Below the pieces are notes generated by a model. That model saw nothing but the letters and a program-made list of their open reading frames with translations. It was not told the DNA's origin and did not search any database. From Neobacillus muris (GTDB lineage: Bacteria > Bacillota > Bacilli > Bacillales > Cytobacillaceae): a stretch of 64,000 bases of DNA. Position 1 is the stretch's first letter, and each line of letters begins with the position of its first letter. Positions 55,337-63,427 of the stretch are shown here, in pieces. Both the position numbers and the translations under genes were made by a program. The DNA lies in the NCBI RefSeq assembly GCF_943193175.1, contig NZ_CALPDF010000012.1, positions 1-64,000 of the forward strand. Reading direction: 5' to 3'.

Positions 55337-56479
55337 CTAATGAACCATTTTGTTATTTCGATCAATCCTGAAAGAGGAGAGAAGATGTTCATCTGGATGG
55401 CCTTCCAGTAAGCCGGCCACTAGTTTCCCCGTAACTGGACTTAATAATATCCCGTTGCGGTAATGCCCCGCGGCCATAAACAATCCCTTCTTAAATGGAT
55501 GTTCGCCTATGTAGGGGAGGCCATCGCCTGTTTGCGGCCGAACACCCGCCCATACCCGTTCCCATCTGGCGTCTTTTATTTGCGGAACCAATTGGATCGC
55601 TCTCTCTGCTAATGCAGCAATTCCTTCAAGCGTCACGTTTTTATCAAAGGTATTTTCCACTTGGGTCGCCCCAATATAGATTTCACCGTTGCGCTTTGGC
55701 ACAAAGTAGCATCGCTTATCGGAAAAAATGGTTCTCTCTATGATCGGAGTCTCAGGCTTTACGGAAAAGCATTCGCCCTTTACCGGATAAACCGTTATGC
55801 CGATCCCTGTCTCTTGCAGCAGCTGAGCGGCCCATGCACCAGTGGCTAGGACAACCTGATGGCAATGGATATCACCAAAAGTGGTTTTCACCCCGATGAC
55901 CCGTTCCTGCTCATAGAGGAACGAGAGGACTTCCGTGTTTTCAAGTATTTCCGCGCCAAAATGAATGGCTGCCTTTGCAAACGCCTTTGATAAAGCTGCC
56001 GGCATGACATGGCCATCGTTAGGGAGATACATGCCGCCAGGGAGGTCAGGGGAGAGGGATGGCTCCAACTCGTGTAATTCATGAGCGTTGAGCCACTTGA
56101 TATCGGGATCCCAGTTCTGCTGGAAGGTTACTTGTTTCTTTATTTCCTCTGCGATGGCATCGGTTTCGGCAATTTTGATGATGCCTTTTTGGACAAACTC
56201 TATATCGATTCCCGTTGTTTCATACAGTTCACTTGCAAGTTCACGGAACATCGCTTGGCTTTTTAACGCTAATTGGAATAGGGGACCGTCCTGTTCAATC
56301 TCCGCTTGTGCCGCAAGCATTCCGGCTGCCGCACTCGAGGCCTCGCAAGCTAACTGGTTCTTCTCAATCAAAACCACTTGTCTTCCGCGCTTTGAAAGCT
56401 GATAGGCGATTGAACTTCCGTTGATTCCGCCGCCGATAATGGCAACATCAAATGTGCTCGTCAATTTTTCCATCTCCAT
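55337..56479 (-). CDS. thiO: glycine oxidase for thiamine synthesis
   Basis: 380 residues, DAO-family flavoenzyme that oxidises glycine to the imine used by ThiG. FAD motif VAIIGGGINGSSIAYQLSKRG, ASSAAAGMLA (flavin contact), ATGAWAAQLL and the C-terminal GHYRNGILLSPVTGK. It overlaps the end of tenI by 32 nt, indicating coupling. An ATG two codons later is an alternative start. Confidence 0.92.
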   Translation of the reverse strand: MEMEKLTSTFDVAIIGGGINGSSIAYQLSKRGRQVVLIEKNQLACEASSAAAGMLAAQAEIEQDGPLFQLALKSQAMFRELASELYETTGIDIEFVQKGIIKIAETDAIAEEIKKQVTFQQNWDPDIKWLNAHELHELEPSLSPDLPGGMYLPNDGHVMPAALSKAFAKAAIHFGAEILENTEVLSFLYEQERVIGVKTTFGDIHCHQVVLATGAWAAQLLQETGIGITVYPVKGECFSVKPETPIIERTIFSDKRCYFVPKRNGEIYIGATQVENTFDKNVTLEGIAALAERAIQLVPQIKDARWERVWAGVRPQTGDGLPYIGEHPFKKGLFMAAGHYRNGILLSPVTGKLVAGLLEGHPDEHLLSSFRIDRNNKMVH

Positions 56480-57089
56480 TTTTTAATGCATGATAGTAGT
56501 CTTTCACTGCTTCTAAAGGATCGCGTGCCTCAAATATGCCAGACATGACGGCAATCCCTTTTGCACCCGCTTGAATTACGCTTCGAGTATTTTCAGGCGT
56601 GATGCCGCCAATCGCAATCACGGGTATGTCGAGTTGGGCAACTCTGGTTAATGGCATCAGCCCTTTCGGTGTCTGTCCAGGCTTTGAGCCAGAGGGAAAG
56701 ATGTGCCCAAACAAGACATAATCTGCACCATCCCGAATGGCTTTTACGCCTTCATCATAAGAGTGAATGGACTGGCCCACTTTTAGGCTTGCAAACCTGT
56801 TTTTGACAATCAATGTTTCCAAGCTATGGAAGGACAGCTGTACCCCGGCTGCCCCGGCTGCTAAAGCAACATCCACCCGGTCATTCACAATGATCTTGGA
56901 AAGGGGAATGGTTTGCGCCAGCTGTTCGATCATTTGGAAAAGTTCGCGGGCCGTTTTCTGTTTTTCCCGAATGTGGATGGCCGTTGCATACGGGTGGATA
57001 TCCATTACGATTTCATGCAGCTGGGCAAGTGGCATTTTGCCATTCGAGATCATATGGAATTCGGTCTTACTGGTTTGAATTTGCCTCAC
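56448..57089 (-). CDS. tenI: TenI thiazole tautomerase
   Basis: About 205-213 residues, thiamine-phosphate-synthase-like TIM barrel that aromatises the ThiG product. TEFHMISNGKMPLAQL aligns with the start of B. subtilis TenI. Later motifs: HIREKQKTARELF, DRVDVALAAGAAGVQL, DYVLFGHIFPSG and VIAIGGITPENTRS. The start is unclear: GTG 57089 overlaps the AAAGGAG site, while an ATT at 57080 sits at ideal 8-nt spacing. A longer reading running up into the TPP leader is an artefact. First gene of the operon; tenA is absent. Confidence 0.85.
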   Translation of the reverse strand: MRQIQTSKTEFHMISNGKMPLAQLHEIVMDIHPYATAIHIREKQKTARELFQMIEQLAQTIPLSKIIVNDRVDVALAAGAAGVQLSFHSLETLIVKNRFASLKVGQSIHSYDEGVKAIRDGADYVLFGHIFPSGSKPGQTPKGLMPLTRVAQLDIPVIAIGGITPENTRSVIQAGAKGIAVMSGIFEARDPLEAVKDYYHALKNGDGKIDEHI

Positions 57090-57129
57090 TCCTTTGGAAG
57101 CTTTCCACCTAAAAAAACCTAGCGAAAAA

Positions 57130-57163
57130 CAAAAAAGCCACTTTCTTTGGCAAGAAAGTGGCT
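57130..57163 (-). terminator. riboswitch-controlled terminator in the thiamine leader
   Basis: A perfect 12-bp stem AGCCACTTTCTT/AAGAAAGTGGCT is followed on the minus strand by TTTTTTG. It lies between the TPP aptamer and tenI, consistent with transcription attenuation. Confidence 0.9.
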
Positions 57164-57194
57164 GATGATTTGAAAAGAAATCAAATATCCCGTT

Positions 57195-57292
57195 TTCCAC
57201 TTCCCTACGCTGGTATTACCCAGATCAGGTTCATAAGAGTCCCGAAGTTACACTTCAATCTCAGCCTTTTAAAAAGGCACCTCTAGCGGATT
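57195..57292 (-). ncRNA. TPP riboswitch (THI element)
   Basis: Read on the minus strand the aptamer shows GAGGTGCC, the GGCTGAGAT segment, TGAACCTGATCTGG and AATACCAGCGTAGGGAAG, in the canonical order. It binds thiamine pyrophosphate and switches off the tenI-thiO-thiS-thiG-thiF operon through the hairpin at 57130-57163. Confidence 0.96.
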
Positions 57293-57362
57293 GCTTCCTA
57301 TTCATTTGTAAAATTTATCTGCACGTATAATACTATCACTTGGAAATGAAAAGTCAAATAAT

Positions 57363-58232
57363 TTAGTTTATTGGAAATCTATCAAACGATATACAGGAAG
57401 AAGGGCGCTTTGGCACGACTTGCATCATAATTTTGGTGACATATTGTTCCTTGTCATTCTTAACCACCGAATCATAGATATACTCTTCAAAAACATAATC
57501 CCCTAAGGTCAAATCAAGAAGTTCCATCTCTATAAAGAGCCGTTTATAGGTCTGATGGATTGTTTTTTCATCCCCAATATGGTACCCAATGAGAAAATCA
57601 CCTTTCACAGCCTGAAAATAAGGAAATCCTGCTCTTGGATGCGGCTGCTCAATATATAAATAGCTATAATGAGAGAATTCCCCCTTTAGTATATGTTCGC
57701 GTTTGGTAATGCTCCCGATTGGATAGCCTGAATCCAGCTGTGAACGGTTTAATTCATTAATAAAATCGGAAACCACTTCAATAAATTCTTTATCAGAGAC
57801 ATTTTCAATATTTCTGCTTAAATAAAGGGTTGCTTCAGGCAATGGCTCAAACGTGATTTGCTGAAAATCAAGCTCTAACGCTTTTTCCATTAACGCGATA
57901 TTTGCATCGATCATTCTTTCCTTCATTTCAATATCCTGGCGTTTTTTCACAATCTCTTCTTTTTTCTGATACATTAAGGACAAAAATTTTTCAGGTGACT
58001 TATTTTGCATGTAATGTTGAATATCATGAAGTGACATGCCCAGATCCTTTAATAAATCAATCACCAAGAATAACTCGATTTGGTGAATGGAATAGTAACG
58101 GTACCCTTTTTCATTTTTCAAAACTGGAGACAAAAGTCCAATTTGATCGTAATAAAAAAGGGTCTGTTTATTAACTTTGCACAGCTTCGCAAATTCACCT
58201 GTCGTTAAATATTTGCTGTCTTTTTTGTTCAT
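57363..58232 (-). CDS. MerR-family regulator with effector domain (BmrR/BltR-like)
   Basis: 289 residues. The N-terminal MerR helix-turn-helix and wing (YLTTGEFAKLCKVNKQTLFYYDQIGLL), a coiled coil (~75-125) and a C-terminal GyrI-like ligand pocket (~130-285), as in multidrug sensors. Divergent from an MFS drug pump whose promoter has a MerR-type 19-bp spacer. It probably activates the pump on binding a toxic compound. Confidence 0.88.
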   Translation of the reverse strand: MNKKDSKYLTTGEFAKLCKVNKQTLFYYDQIGLLSPVLKNEKGYRYYSIHQIELFLVIDLLKDLGMSLHDIQHYMQNKSPEKFLSLMYQKKEEIVKKRQDIEMKERMIDANIALMEKALELDFQQITFEPLPEATLYLSRNIENVSDKEFIEVVSDFINELNRSQLDSGYPIGSITKREHILKGEFSHYSYLYIEQPHPRAGFPYFQAVKGDFLIGYHIGDEKTIHQTYKRLFIEMELLDLTLGDYVFEEYIYDSVVKNDKEQYVTKIMMQVVPKRPSSCISFDRFPIN

Positions 58233-58250
58233 TTAAATAGAGCACCACCC

Positions 58251-58281
58251 TTGACTATATTGTAACTATATAGTTTAGGAT
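58251..58281 (+). promoter_or_regulatory. MerR-type promoter of the MFS pump
   Basis: TTGACT (58251-58256), a 19-bp spacer and TAGGAT (58276-58281). The spacer carries the dyad ACTATAT-N7-ATATAGT (58254-58274). The over-long spacer with an internal palindrome is the hallmark of MerR-activated promoters. Confidence 0.75.
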
Positions 58282-58336
58282 GATAATTGTAAACAAACGA
58301 TAGCGGTTATCACCCTTGTTAAGGAGAGAGCAGAAG

Positions 58337-59530
58337 ATGAAGGGTCAAAAAATCACTTTAGGAATCTTATTATTGAATTTATTTATTGCTTTTTTGGGCA
58401 TTGGGCTTGTCATTCCGGTCTTGCCTGCCCTATTGGATGAATTAGGAATTACCGGAACCACCGTAGGGTATTTGACAGCCACTTTTGCATTGGCCCAATT
58501 GATCGTTTCACCGATAGCCGGGAAAGCGGCCGATCGATTTGGCAGAAAAATATTGATTGTTATAGGTTTATTTATTTTTGGCCTTTCCGAATTTTTATTT
58601 GGAATTGGGAAAGAGATTGCGATGCTATTTTTTTCCCGTTTTTTAGGCGGTGTCAGTGCCGCATTCATTATGCCGGCGGTGACAGCCTTTATTGCAGATA
58701 TCACCAATTTTGACACCCGCCCTAAAGCACTTGGGTATATGTCAGCGGCTATTAGTACGGGGTTTATTATTGGTCCGGGGATAGGTGGATTTTTAGCGGA
58801 ATTTGGTTCGCGGATTCCATTTTTCTTTGCAGGTGGACTTGGCGCCATTGCTGGGGTCCTGTCTATTGTGTTATTGTCTGAGCCAGACCGTTCAGAACAA
58901 AATATGGAAAATGGGGCAGAAGGGAAGAAAAGCATCAAACGTATTTTTGCTCCGAAGTATTCTTTTGCGTTTATGTTAATTTTCATCACTTCCTTTGGTT
59001 TAGCCGCCTTTGAATCTTTTTTTAGCCTGTTTGTGGACCATAAATTTCAATTTAGGCCATCTGAAATTGCTATTGTCATTATGGGCGGCGCCATTTTGGG
59101 CGCCGTGTCACAGGTCATTTTATTTGATAAGCTGACACGCTTTTTGGGTGAAATTAAACTGATTCGATATAGCTTAATCGTATCAGCCGTACTTGTTTAT
59201 TGTATGACGGTTGTTCATTCGTATTTCTATATCTTACTGGTAACATGTATTGTTTTTGTAGGGTTTGATTTATTCCGTCCAGCTGTTACTTCTTATCTTT
59301 CCAATATGGCCGGGGATGAACAAGGTTTCGTTGGGGGAATGAACTCGATGTTTACGAGTTTGGCGAATATCAGCGGCCCGATTATCGGGGGGATATTGTT
59401 TGATATTGATATTGACTACCCTTACTATTTTGCCGCGGTTGTATTAGCTCTTGGAGTCGTTTTATCATGGCTGTGGACCAAGGCTGCTGATTCTTCTAAC
59501 GAAAAGAAGACAGGCGTTGCTGACTATTAA
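58337..59530 (+). CDS. multidrug MFS transporter (Bmr/Blt/NorA-like)
   Basis: 397 residues, 12 membrane helices. Motif A AGKAADRFGRKILIVIG (loop 2-3), motif C region AAISTGFIIGPGIGGFLAEFG (helix 5). It exports hydrophobic cations using the proton gradient in characterised relatives. AAGGAGAG lies 9 nt before ATG 58337. Controlled by the divergent MerR regulator. Confidence 0.87.
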   Translation: MKGQKITLGILLLNLFIAFLGIGLVIPVLPALLDELGITGTTVGYLTATFALAQLIVSPIAGKAADRFGRKILIVIGLFIFGLSEFLFGIGKEIAMLFFSRFLGGVSAAFIMPAVTAFIADITNFDTRPKALGYMSAAISTGFIIGPGIGGFLAEFGSRIPFFFAGGLGAIAGVLSIVLLSEPDRSEQNMENGAEGKKSIKRIFAPKYSFAFMLIFITSFGLAAFESFFSLFVDHKFQFRPSEIAIVIMGGAILGAVSQVILFDKLTRFLGEIKLIRYSLIVSAVLVYCMTVVHSYFYILLVTCIVFVGFDLFRPAVTSYLSNMAGDEQGFVGGMNSMFTSLANISGPIIGGILFDIDIDYPYYFAAVVLALGVVLSWLWTKAADSSNEKKTGVADY

Positions 59531-59579
59531 TGAGGCCCTCGGGCCGTGAGCTAATTCAACAATACGAACCATTAGGGCG

Positions 59580-59611
59580 GCCCAAAAGGAATTTAATCCT
59601 TTTGGGCTTTT
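59580..59611 (+). terminator. MFS gene terminator
   Basis: A perfect 11-bp stem GCCCAAAAGGA/TCCTTTTGGGC is followed by TTTT. Confidence 0.9.
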
Positions 59612-59727
59612 AAAAGTGGATGCGCATGAGACTTGTTATCTGTTGAACCTTTTGGTAAAAGGTAGTATGAAGCGAAATAAAATCTGCCAACGGGCTTGAC
59701 ATGATAAAAAGAACTAATGTAAAATGC

Positions 59728-59748
59728 AAATCGTAATGATTTCGATTT
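59728..59748 (+). promoter_or_regulatory. Zur box before the L33 gene
   Basis: The core TCGTAATGATTTCGA (59731-59745) differs at one position from TCGTAATNATTACGA, and is flanked by AAA and TTT. It ends 20 bases before the start codon. Confidence 0.85.
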
Positions 59749-59768
59749 AATTAAAAGGAGGAAAAACG

Positions 59769-59918
59769 ATGAGAGTAAAAATCACACTTCAGTGTACAGA
59801 AACAGGAGATAGAAATTACCTGACAACGAAAAACAAAAGAAATAATCCTGAACGGCTGGAATTAAGGAAATTCTCTCCCAGATTGAAACGATATACTCTA
59901 CATAGAGAAACGAAGTAG
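59769..59918 (+). CDS. rpmG: ribosomal protein L33, zinc-independent paralogue
   Basis: 49 residues: [18 protein letters not shown]..., then [19 protein letters not shown] and the ending YTLHRETK. The zinc-binding C-x2-C pairs of the C+ form are broken: only Cys9 remains (CTET), and the second pair reads FSPR. It replaces the zinc-containing L33 on ribosomes when zinc is scarce. AAAAGGAGG precedes the ATG by about 8 nt. A Zur box upstream confirms zinc control. First gene of the zinc cluster; 112 nt before yciC. Confidence 0.9.
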   Translation: MRVKITLQCTETGDRNYLTTKNKRNNPERLELRKFSPRLKRYTLHRETK

Positions 59919-59985
59919 ACAGGTTGATTCATGATAGTTTGATTTGACGGGCCATAATTATGTTTCATGGGGAAGCATAATTTTT

Positions 59986-60006
59986 AAATCGTAATGATTT
60001 TGTTTT
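59986..60006 (+). promoter_or_regulatory. Zur box before yciC
   Basis: TCGTAATGATTTTGT (59989-60003), preceded by AAA. The right half is weaker than in the L33 box. It lies 25 bases before the start codon. Confidence 0.75.
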
Positions 60007-60030
60007 AACAAATAGAAAGGAACGATTAAC

Positions 60031-61233
60031 ATGCAAAATACGAAAATTCCAGTAACCGTTTTAAGTGGCTATTTAGGTGCAGGGAAGACAACCTTATTAA
60101 ATCATATCCTTCGAAACAGAGAGGGGTTAAAGGTAGCGGTCATTGTAAATGACATGAGTGAAATTAACGTGGATGCCGAATTGGTGAAACAAGGAGGCGG
60201 GCTGAATCGGACAGAGGAAAAGCTGGTGGAATTATCAAATGGGTGCATATGCTGTACATTAAGAGAGGACTTACTAATAGAAGTGGAGCGGCTGGCCAAA
60301 TTAGGAAATATTGATTATATCGTAATAGAATCAACTGGAATAAGTGAACCAGTACCAGTTGCTCAGACCTTTTCTTATATTGATGAAGAATTGGGAATCG
60401 ATCTTACAAAATATTGCAGACTAGATACCATGGTTACGGTTGTGGATGTCAATCGGTTTTGGCATGATTTTTCCTCAGGTGACCTCCTCCTGGAAAGAAG
60501 CCAGGCATTAGGTGAAGATGATGATCGTTCCGTTGCAGACCTATTGATTGACCAGATTGAGTTTTGTGATGTGTTACTTCTTAATAAATGCGATTTATTG
60601 GAAGAAGAGCAAGTAAAACAGCTGGAGATCTTTTTAAGAAAGCTGCAGCCCGGGGCTAAACTATACCGCTCCGTAAAGGGGAATATACCGATTTCAGAAA
60701 TTTTGAATACGGGATTATTTAATTTCGAAGCAGCCAGTCAATCGGCTGGCTGGTTAAAAGAGCTGGAAGCACCGGAGCATACGCCGGAAACGGAGGAGTA
60801 CGGGATTAGTTCCTTTGTTTATAGAAGTTCGCTCCCATTCCATTCCGAAAGATTTAGTCAATGGGCGGAAGAGATTCCTGCAGAAATCGTAAGGGCGAAG
60901 GGGATTGTCTGGTGTGCAACCAGGAATGACCTTGCTTTATTGTTCTCTCAAGCAGGCCCTTCCGTTCAATTAGAGCCTGTTTCTTATTGGGTTGCCTCAT
61001 TGCCCCCGCAGCAGCAAGCCCAATATTTAAAGGAAAATCCTGAATTGAAAATTGACTGGGATGAAAAATTTGGTGATCGGAAGAATGAACTAGTGCTAAT
61101 CGGCATTGATATGGACAAAAACGGTGTGAAAGCCTCCTTAGATAGCTGTTTGCTGACGGAAGAGGAGATGGCATTAGACTGGAACAAAATGAATGATCCT
61201 TTTGGGTGGACAGTAACTGCTGCAATAGGATGA
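60031..61233 (+). CDS. yciC: COG0523 zinc metallochaperone GTPase (YciC-like)
   Basis: 400 residues. Walker [10 protein letters not shown] (13-21), metal motif GCICC (Cys72, 74, 75) and NKCDLL for guanine binding. The CobW C-terminal domain follows (~255-385). Such GTPases deliver zinc to client proteins during starvation. It follows the L33 gene and has its own Zur box. AAAGGAAC precedes the ATG. A strong hairpin (CCCCTGACCATACT and complement) follows at 61240-61285. Confidence 0.9.
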   Translation: MQNTKIPVTVLSGYLGAGKTTLLNHILRNREGLKVAVIVNDMSEINVDAELVKQGGGLNRTEEKLVELSNGCICCTLREDLLIEVERLAKLGNIDYIVIESTGISEPVPVAQTFSYIDEELGIDLTKYCRLDTMVTVVDVNRFWHDFSSGDLLLERSQALGEDDDRSVADLLIDQIEFCDVLLLNKCDLLEEEQVKQLEIFLRKLQPGAKLYRSVKGNIPISEILNTGLFNFEAASQSAGWLKELEAPEHTPETEEYGISSFVYRSSLPFHSERFSQWAEEIPAEIVRAKGIVWCATRNDLALLFSQAGPSVQLEPVSYWVASLPPQQQAQYLKENPELKIDWDEKFGDRKNELVLIGIDMDKNGVKASLDSCLLTEEEMALDWNKMNDPFGWTVTAAIG

Positions 61234-61239
61234 TACAGA

Positions 61240-61285
61240 TATCCCCTGACCATACTAGTTAGTCCTATTAACAAGTATGGTCAGG
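61240..61285. terminator. bidirectional terminator between yciC and ycgQ
   Basis: The stem CCCCTGACCATACT/AGTATGGTCAGGGG with an inner GTT/AAC pairing is followed by TTTATG. Confidence 0.85.
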
Positions 61286-61312
61286 GGTTTATGATTTCTA
61301 AAAATAAAGGAT

Positions 61313-62242
61313 TTAATAAATCTGTACACCTACATCGAACACATATGGCTGCTGAGGAGCAGTGATTTTGGAAAGCTGGGTAATATTTAGTACGGGTATC
61401 GTTTCCCCATTATATTGGGCTTGATCAATCGTGCCTGTAACTTGAACCCATTGGTCATTGGGCAAGGCAGCGACATTTCCTTTTGCCATCACTCCATAGA
61501 CGGAGGCATCAGCAACACAGCAAGTGATACCAAATCGGGCCACAACAATTTCGTCTTGCATAAAGTTCTTTTCCCGATAGACGAACCCTTTTGTCGTAAC
61601 CGTTTTTCCGACCATGCTGTTTAGATTATCTTGAATAATCGTCATCATGTTCACATATTGATCATCCTCAATGTGAATCGTCTTTGCCTTTAATAATTGA
61701 TCCTTCATGGCTTCGTATTCCGATTGCGTTATCGGGTCAGGCTGATCCTCTAACACACTTTTTGGATTGGATGCAGCGTCTGTTGTGCTGGAATCGGCTG
61801 CAGGACTTGATTGGGTGCCGTTTTTTGCAGCCGTTATGTTAGCGGATGTTTGCGAGCTTGTACCCAGTTTAATGTTCCTGTTCATGGCGACAGAGCTATC
61901 AAGGACATTGTTGCCGAAAAGAAATCCCGTGGCGATTGGAATAATAAACAATGAATAAAGGAACAGACTTTTCCATTTGGACGCAGGATAGGCGTGTTCT
62001 CCGTCACAATCGCAATGGTATGACTGATTTTGCCCCGAAGTCCCTCTTAAAATCAATAGGACACTAAGGATCAATAATACAAACAGAGTAGAGTATATGA
62101 AGCGAACCATTTTTGGCGCAATCAATAGAGAAATATCATTGGTTAACAGTAATTTAAATAAAAGCAGCATAAAACCTATTAAAATCATCCCTCTGATAAG
62201 ATAATGAAAGGAAAAATCGCGATCTTCATTGGACTTCATCAT
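61313..62242 (-). CDS. ycgQ: YcgQ/TIGR03943 family membrane protein
   Basis: 309 residues. Three to four N-terminal membrane helices (~15-130) include a CDCDGEH stretch. A C-terminal extracytoplasmic domain (~190-309) follows with WVQVTGTIDQAQYNGETIPVLNIT, an OB-like fold. The middle is Ala/Ser/Thr-rich. In B. subtilis ycgQ pairs with the permease ycgR; the same pair is present here with 12 nt between genes. Probably part of zinc handling, mechanism unknown. GGGGGGC precedes the ATG. Confidence 0.85.
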   Translation of the reverse strand: MMKSNEDRDFSFHYLIRGMILIGFMLLLFKLLLTNDISLLIAPKMVRFIYSTLFVLLILSVLLILRGTSGQNQSYHCDCDGEHAYPASKWKSLFLYSLFIIPIATGFLFGNNVLDSSVAMNRNIKLGTSSQTSANITAAKNGTQSSPAADSSTTDAASNPKSVLEDQPDPITQSEYEAMKDQLLKAKTIHIEDDQYVNMMTIIQDNLNSMVGKTVTTKGFVYREKNFMQDEIVVARFGITCCVADASVYGVMAKGNVAALPNDQWVQVTGTIDQAQYNGETIPVLNITQLSKITAPQQPYVFDVGVQIY

Positions 62243-62254
62243 TTTGCCCCCCTT

Positions 62255-63265
62255 TTATTTAAAAAATAGCTGAAAGATATAGACGGAAAAATAGACGACA
62301 AGTGGAGTGACGAACAGCAAATAGAGGACAAACTTTTTCTTAAAATAACCAAATAACATCAAGGTGTTTTTGATATCTATCATTGGGCCGAAAACTAAAA
62401 AAGCAAGAATAGAGCCTTCTGTAAAGGTTGAGCCAAACGAAGAGGCAACAAAGGCATCGGCTGAAGAGCAGACGGAAAGGACAAAAGCAAAGCCCATCAT
62501 AACCCCTGGTGCAAGGGTGGTGCTTGTCCCTAATGATAAAAGGGCATTACGGTCAAAGAAGGCTTGAAACAGACTTGCAAGAAGTGCGCCTATGAATAAA
62601 TACTTTCCAGTATCAAATAATTCATCACTTGCATGATAGAAGGTTTCCAATAGTTTGTTTCCTTTTTGATGGTGGTGATGATGATGTCGATGTTCATCTT
62701 GTTTTGTTTTTAAAATATTTTCTCTTTTGAAGCGTCTGTAAATGATGAATCCAATGAGAATGGAACTAATAAATCCGATAAGCATTCTGGCATTGGCGAT
62801 ATAGGGCGTGCCTTTAAATGCAAAATAGGTGGAAGTATAAACGACAGGGTTTAAGATGGGGGCACTGAGCATAAACACTACTCCTGCATGGGACGGCATG
62901 CCCTTTTTGATTAACCTGCAGACTACGGGAATGATGGCACACTCACATATTGGAAAGATGATTCCTAGTAAAGCAGCGGGTATGAGGGCCAAATAGGCGT
63001 TACGAGGCAAAATCCTTCTAATGGCCTCTTCAGATACAAAGGCTTGAATAATGGCCGAAACAAAGACTCCCAGTAGAATAAAAGGAATGGCCTCCAAAAT
63101 AATGCTGAGAAAAATGGTATTTACATTAAAGAACGTACTGGGGATTCTAGTAAAAAATGATAGGTTCTTGATTTCCTCTGCAAAGAAAAAGAGAAATAGG
63201 ATGAAAAAAAACAATAGAAAAACGAGACTGTCTTTTACCAATTTATTAATAAGTGCCACATTCAT
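62255..63265 (-). CDS. ycgR: YcgR-like permease (DUF318/UPF0718)
   Basis: 336 residues, about eight membrane helices in two halves with conserved GIIFPICECAIIPVV and SVCSSADAFVASSF. A cytosolic loop holds HRHHHHHHQKG, suited to zinc binding. In the family it may transport metal or metal-ligand complexes. The ATG abuts AAAGGAGA; a GTG two codons on is also possible. Two Zur boxes lie upstream, so it heads a Zur-controlled operon with ycgQ. Confidence 0.85.
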   Translation of the reverse strand: MNVALINKLVKDSLVFLLFFFILFLFFFAEEIKNLSFFTRIPSTFFNVNTIFLSIILEAIPFILLGVFVSAIIQAFVSEEAIRRILPRNAYLALIPAALLGIIFPICECAIIPVVCRLIKKGMPSHAGVVFMLSAPILNPVVYTSTYFAFKGTPYIANARMLIGFISSILIGFIIYRRFKRENILKTKQDEHRHHHHHHQKGNKLLETFYHASDELFDTGKYLFIGALLASLFQAFFDRNALLSLGTSTTLAPGVMMGFAFVLSVCSSADAFVASSFGSTFTEGSILAFLVFGPMIDIKNTLMLFGYFKKKFVLYLLFVTPLVVYFSVYIFQLFFK

Positions 63266-63353
63266 TCTCCTTTCTTGGAACGGTCATTCCTATTCTATTT
63301 ATATGCTTGTGCAGTTCAATCATTTCACTCAATGATGAAATGATATAAGAAAT

Positions 63354-63374
63354 AATTCGTAATAATTACGATTT
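63354..63374 (-). promoter_or_regulatory. Zur box before ycgR
   Basis: TCGTAATAATTACGA (63357-63371) is a perfect palindrome with an AT-rich flank, about 90 bases before the ycgR start. Confidence 0.88.
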
Positions 63375-63403
63375 GTTAAACTACTAAAATGATTATTCGC
63401 CTT

Positions 63404-63424
63404 AAATCGTAATAATTCCTAATT
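63404..63424 (+). promoter_or_regulatory. Zur-like box before the spoIIP remnant
   Basis: TCGTAATAATTCCTA (63407-63421): the left half is perfect and the right half is degraded. It lies 33 bases from the box at 63374 and faces the truncated spoIIP reading. It may have served a gene since deleted. Confidence 0.65.
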
Positions 63425-63427
63425 AAT

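Noticed and set aside
57090-57200. N-terminal extension of TenI into the leader
   Set aside because: The extra residues are the translated riboswitch and terminator hairpin; they have no homology and no ribosome site.
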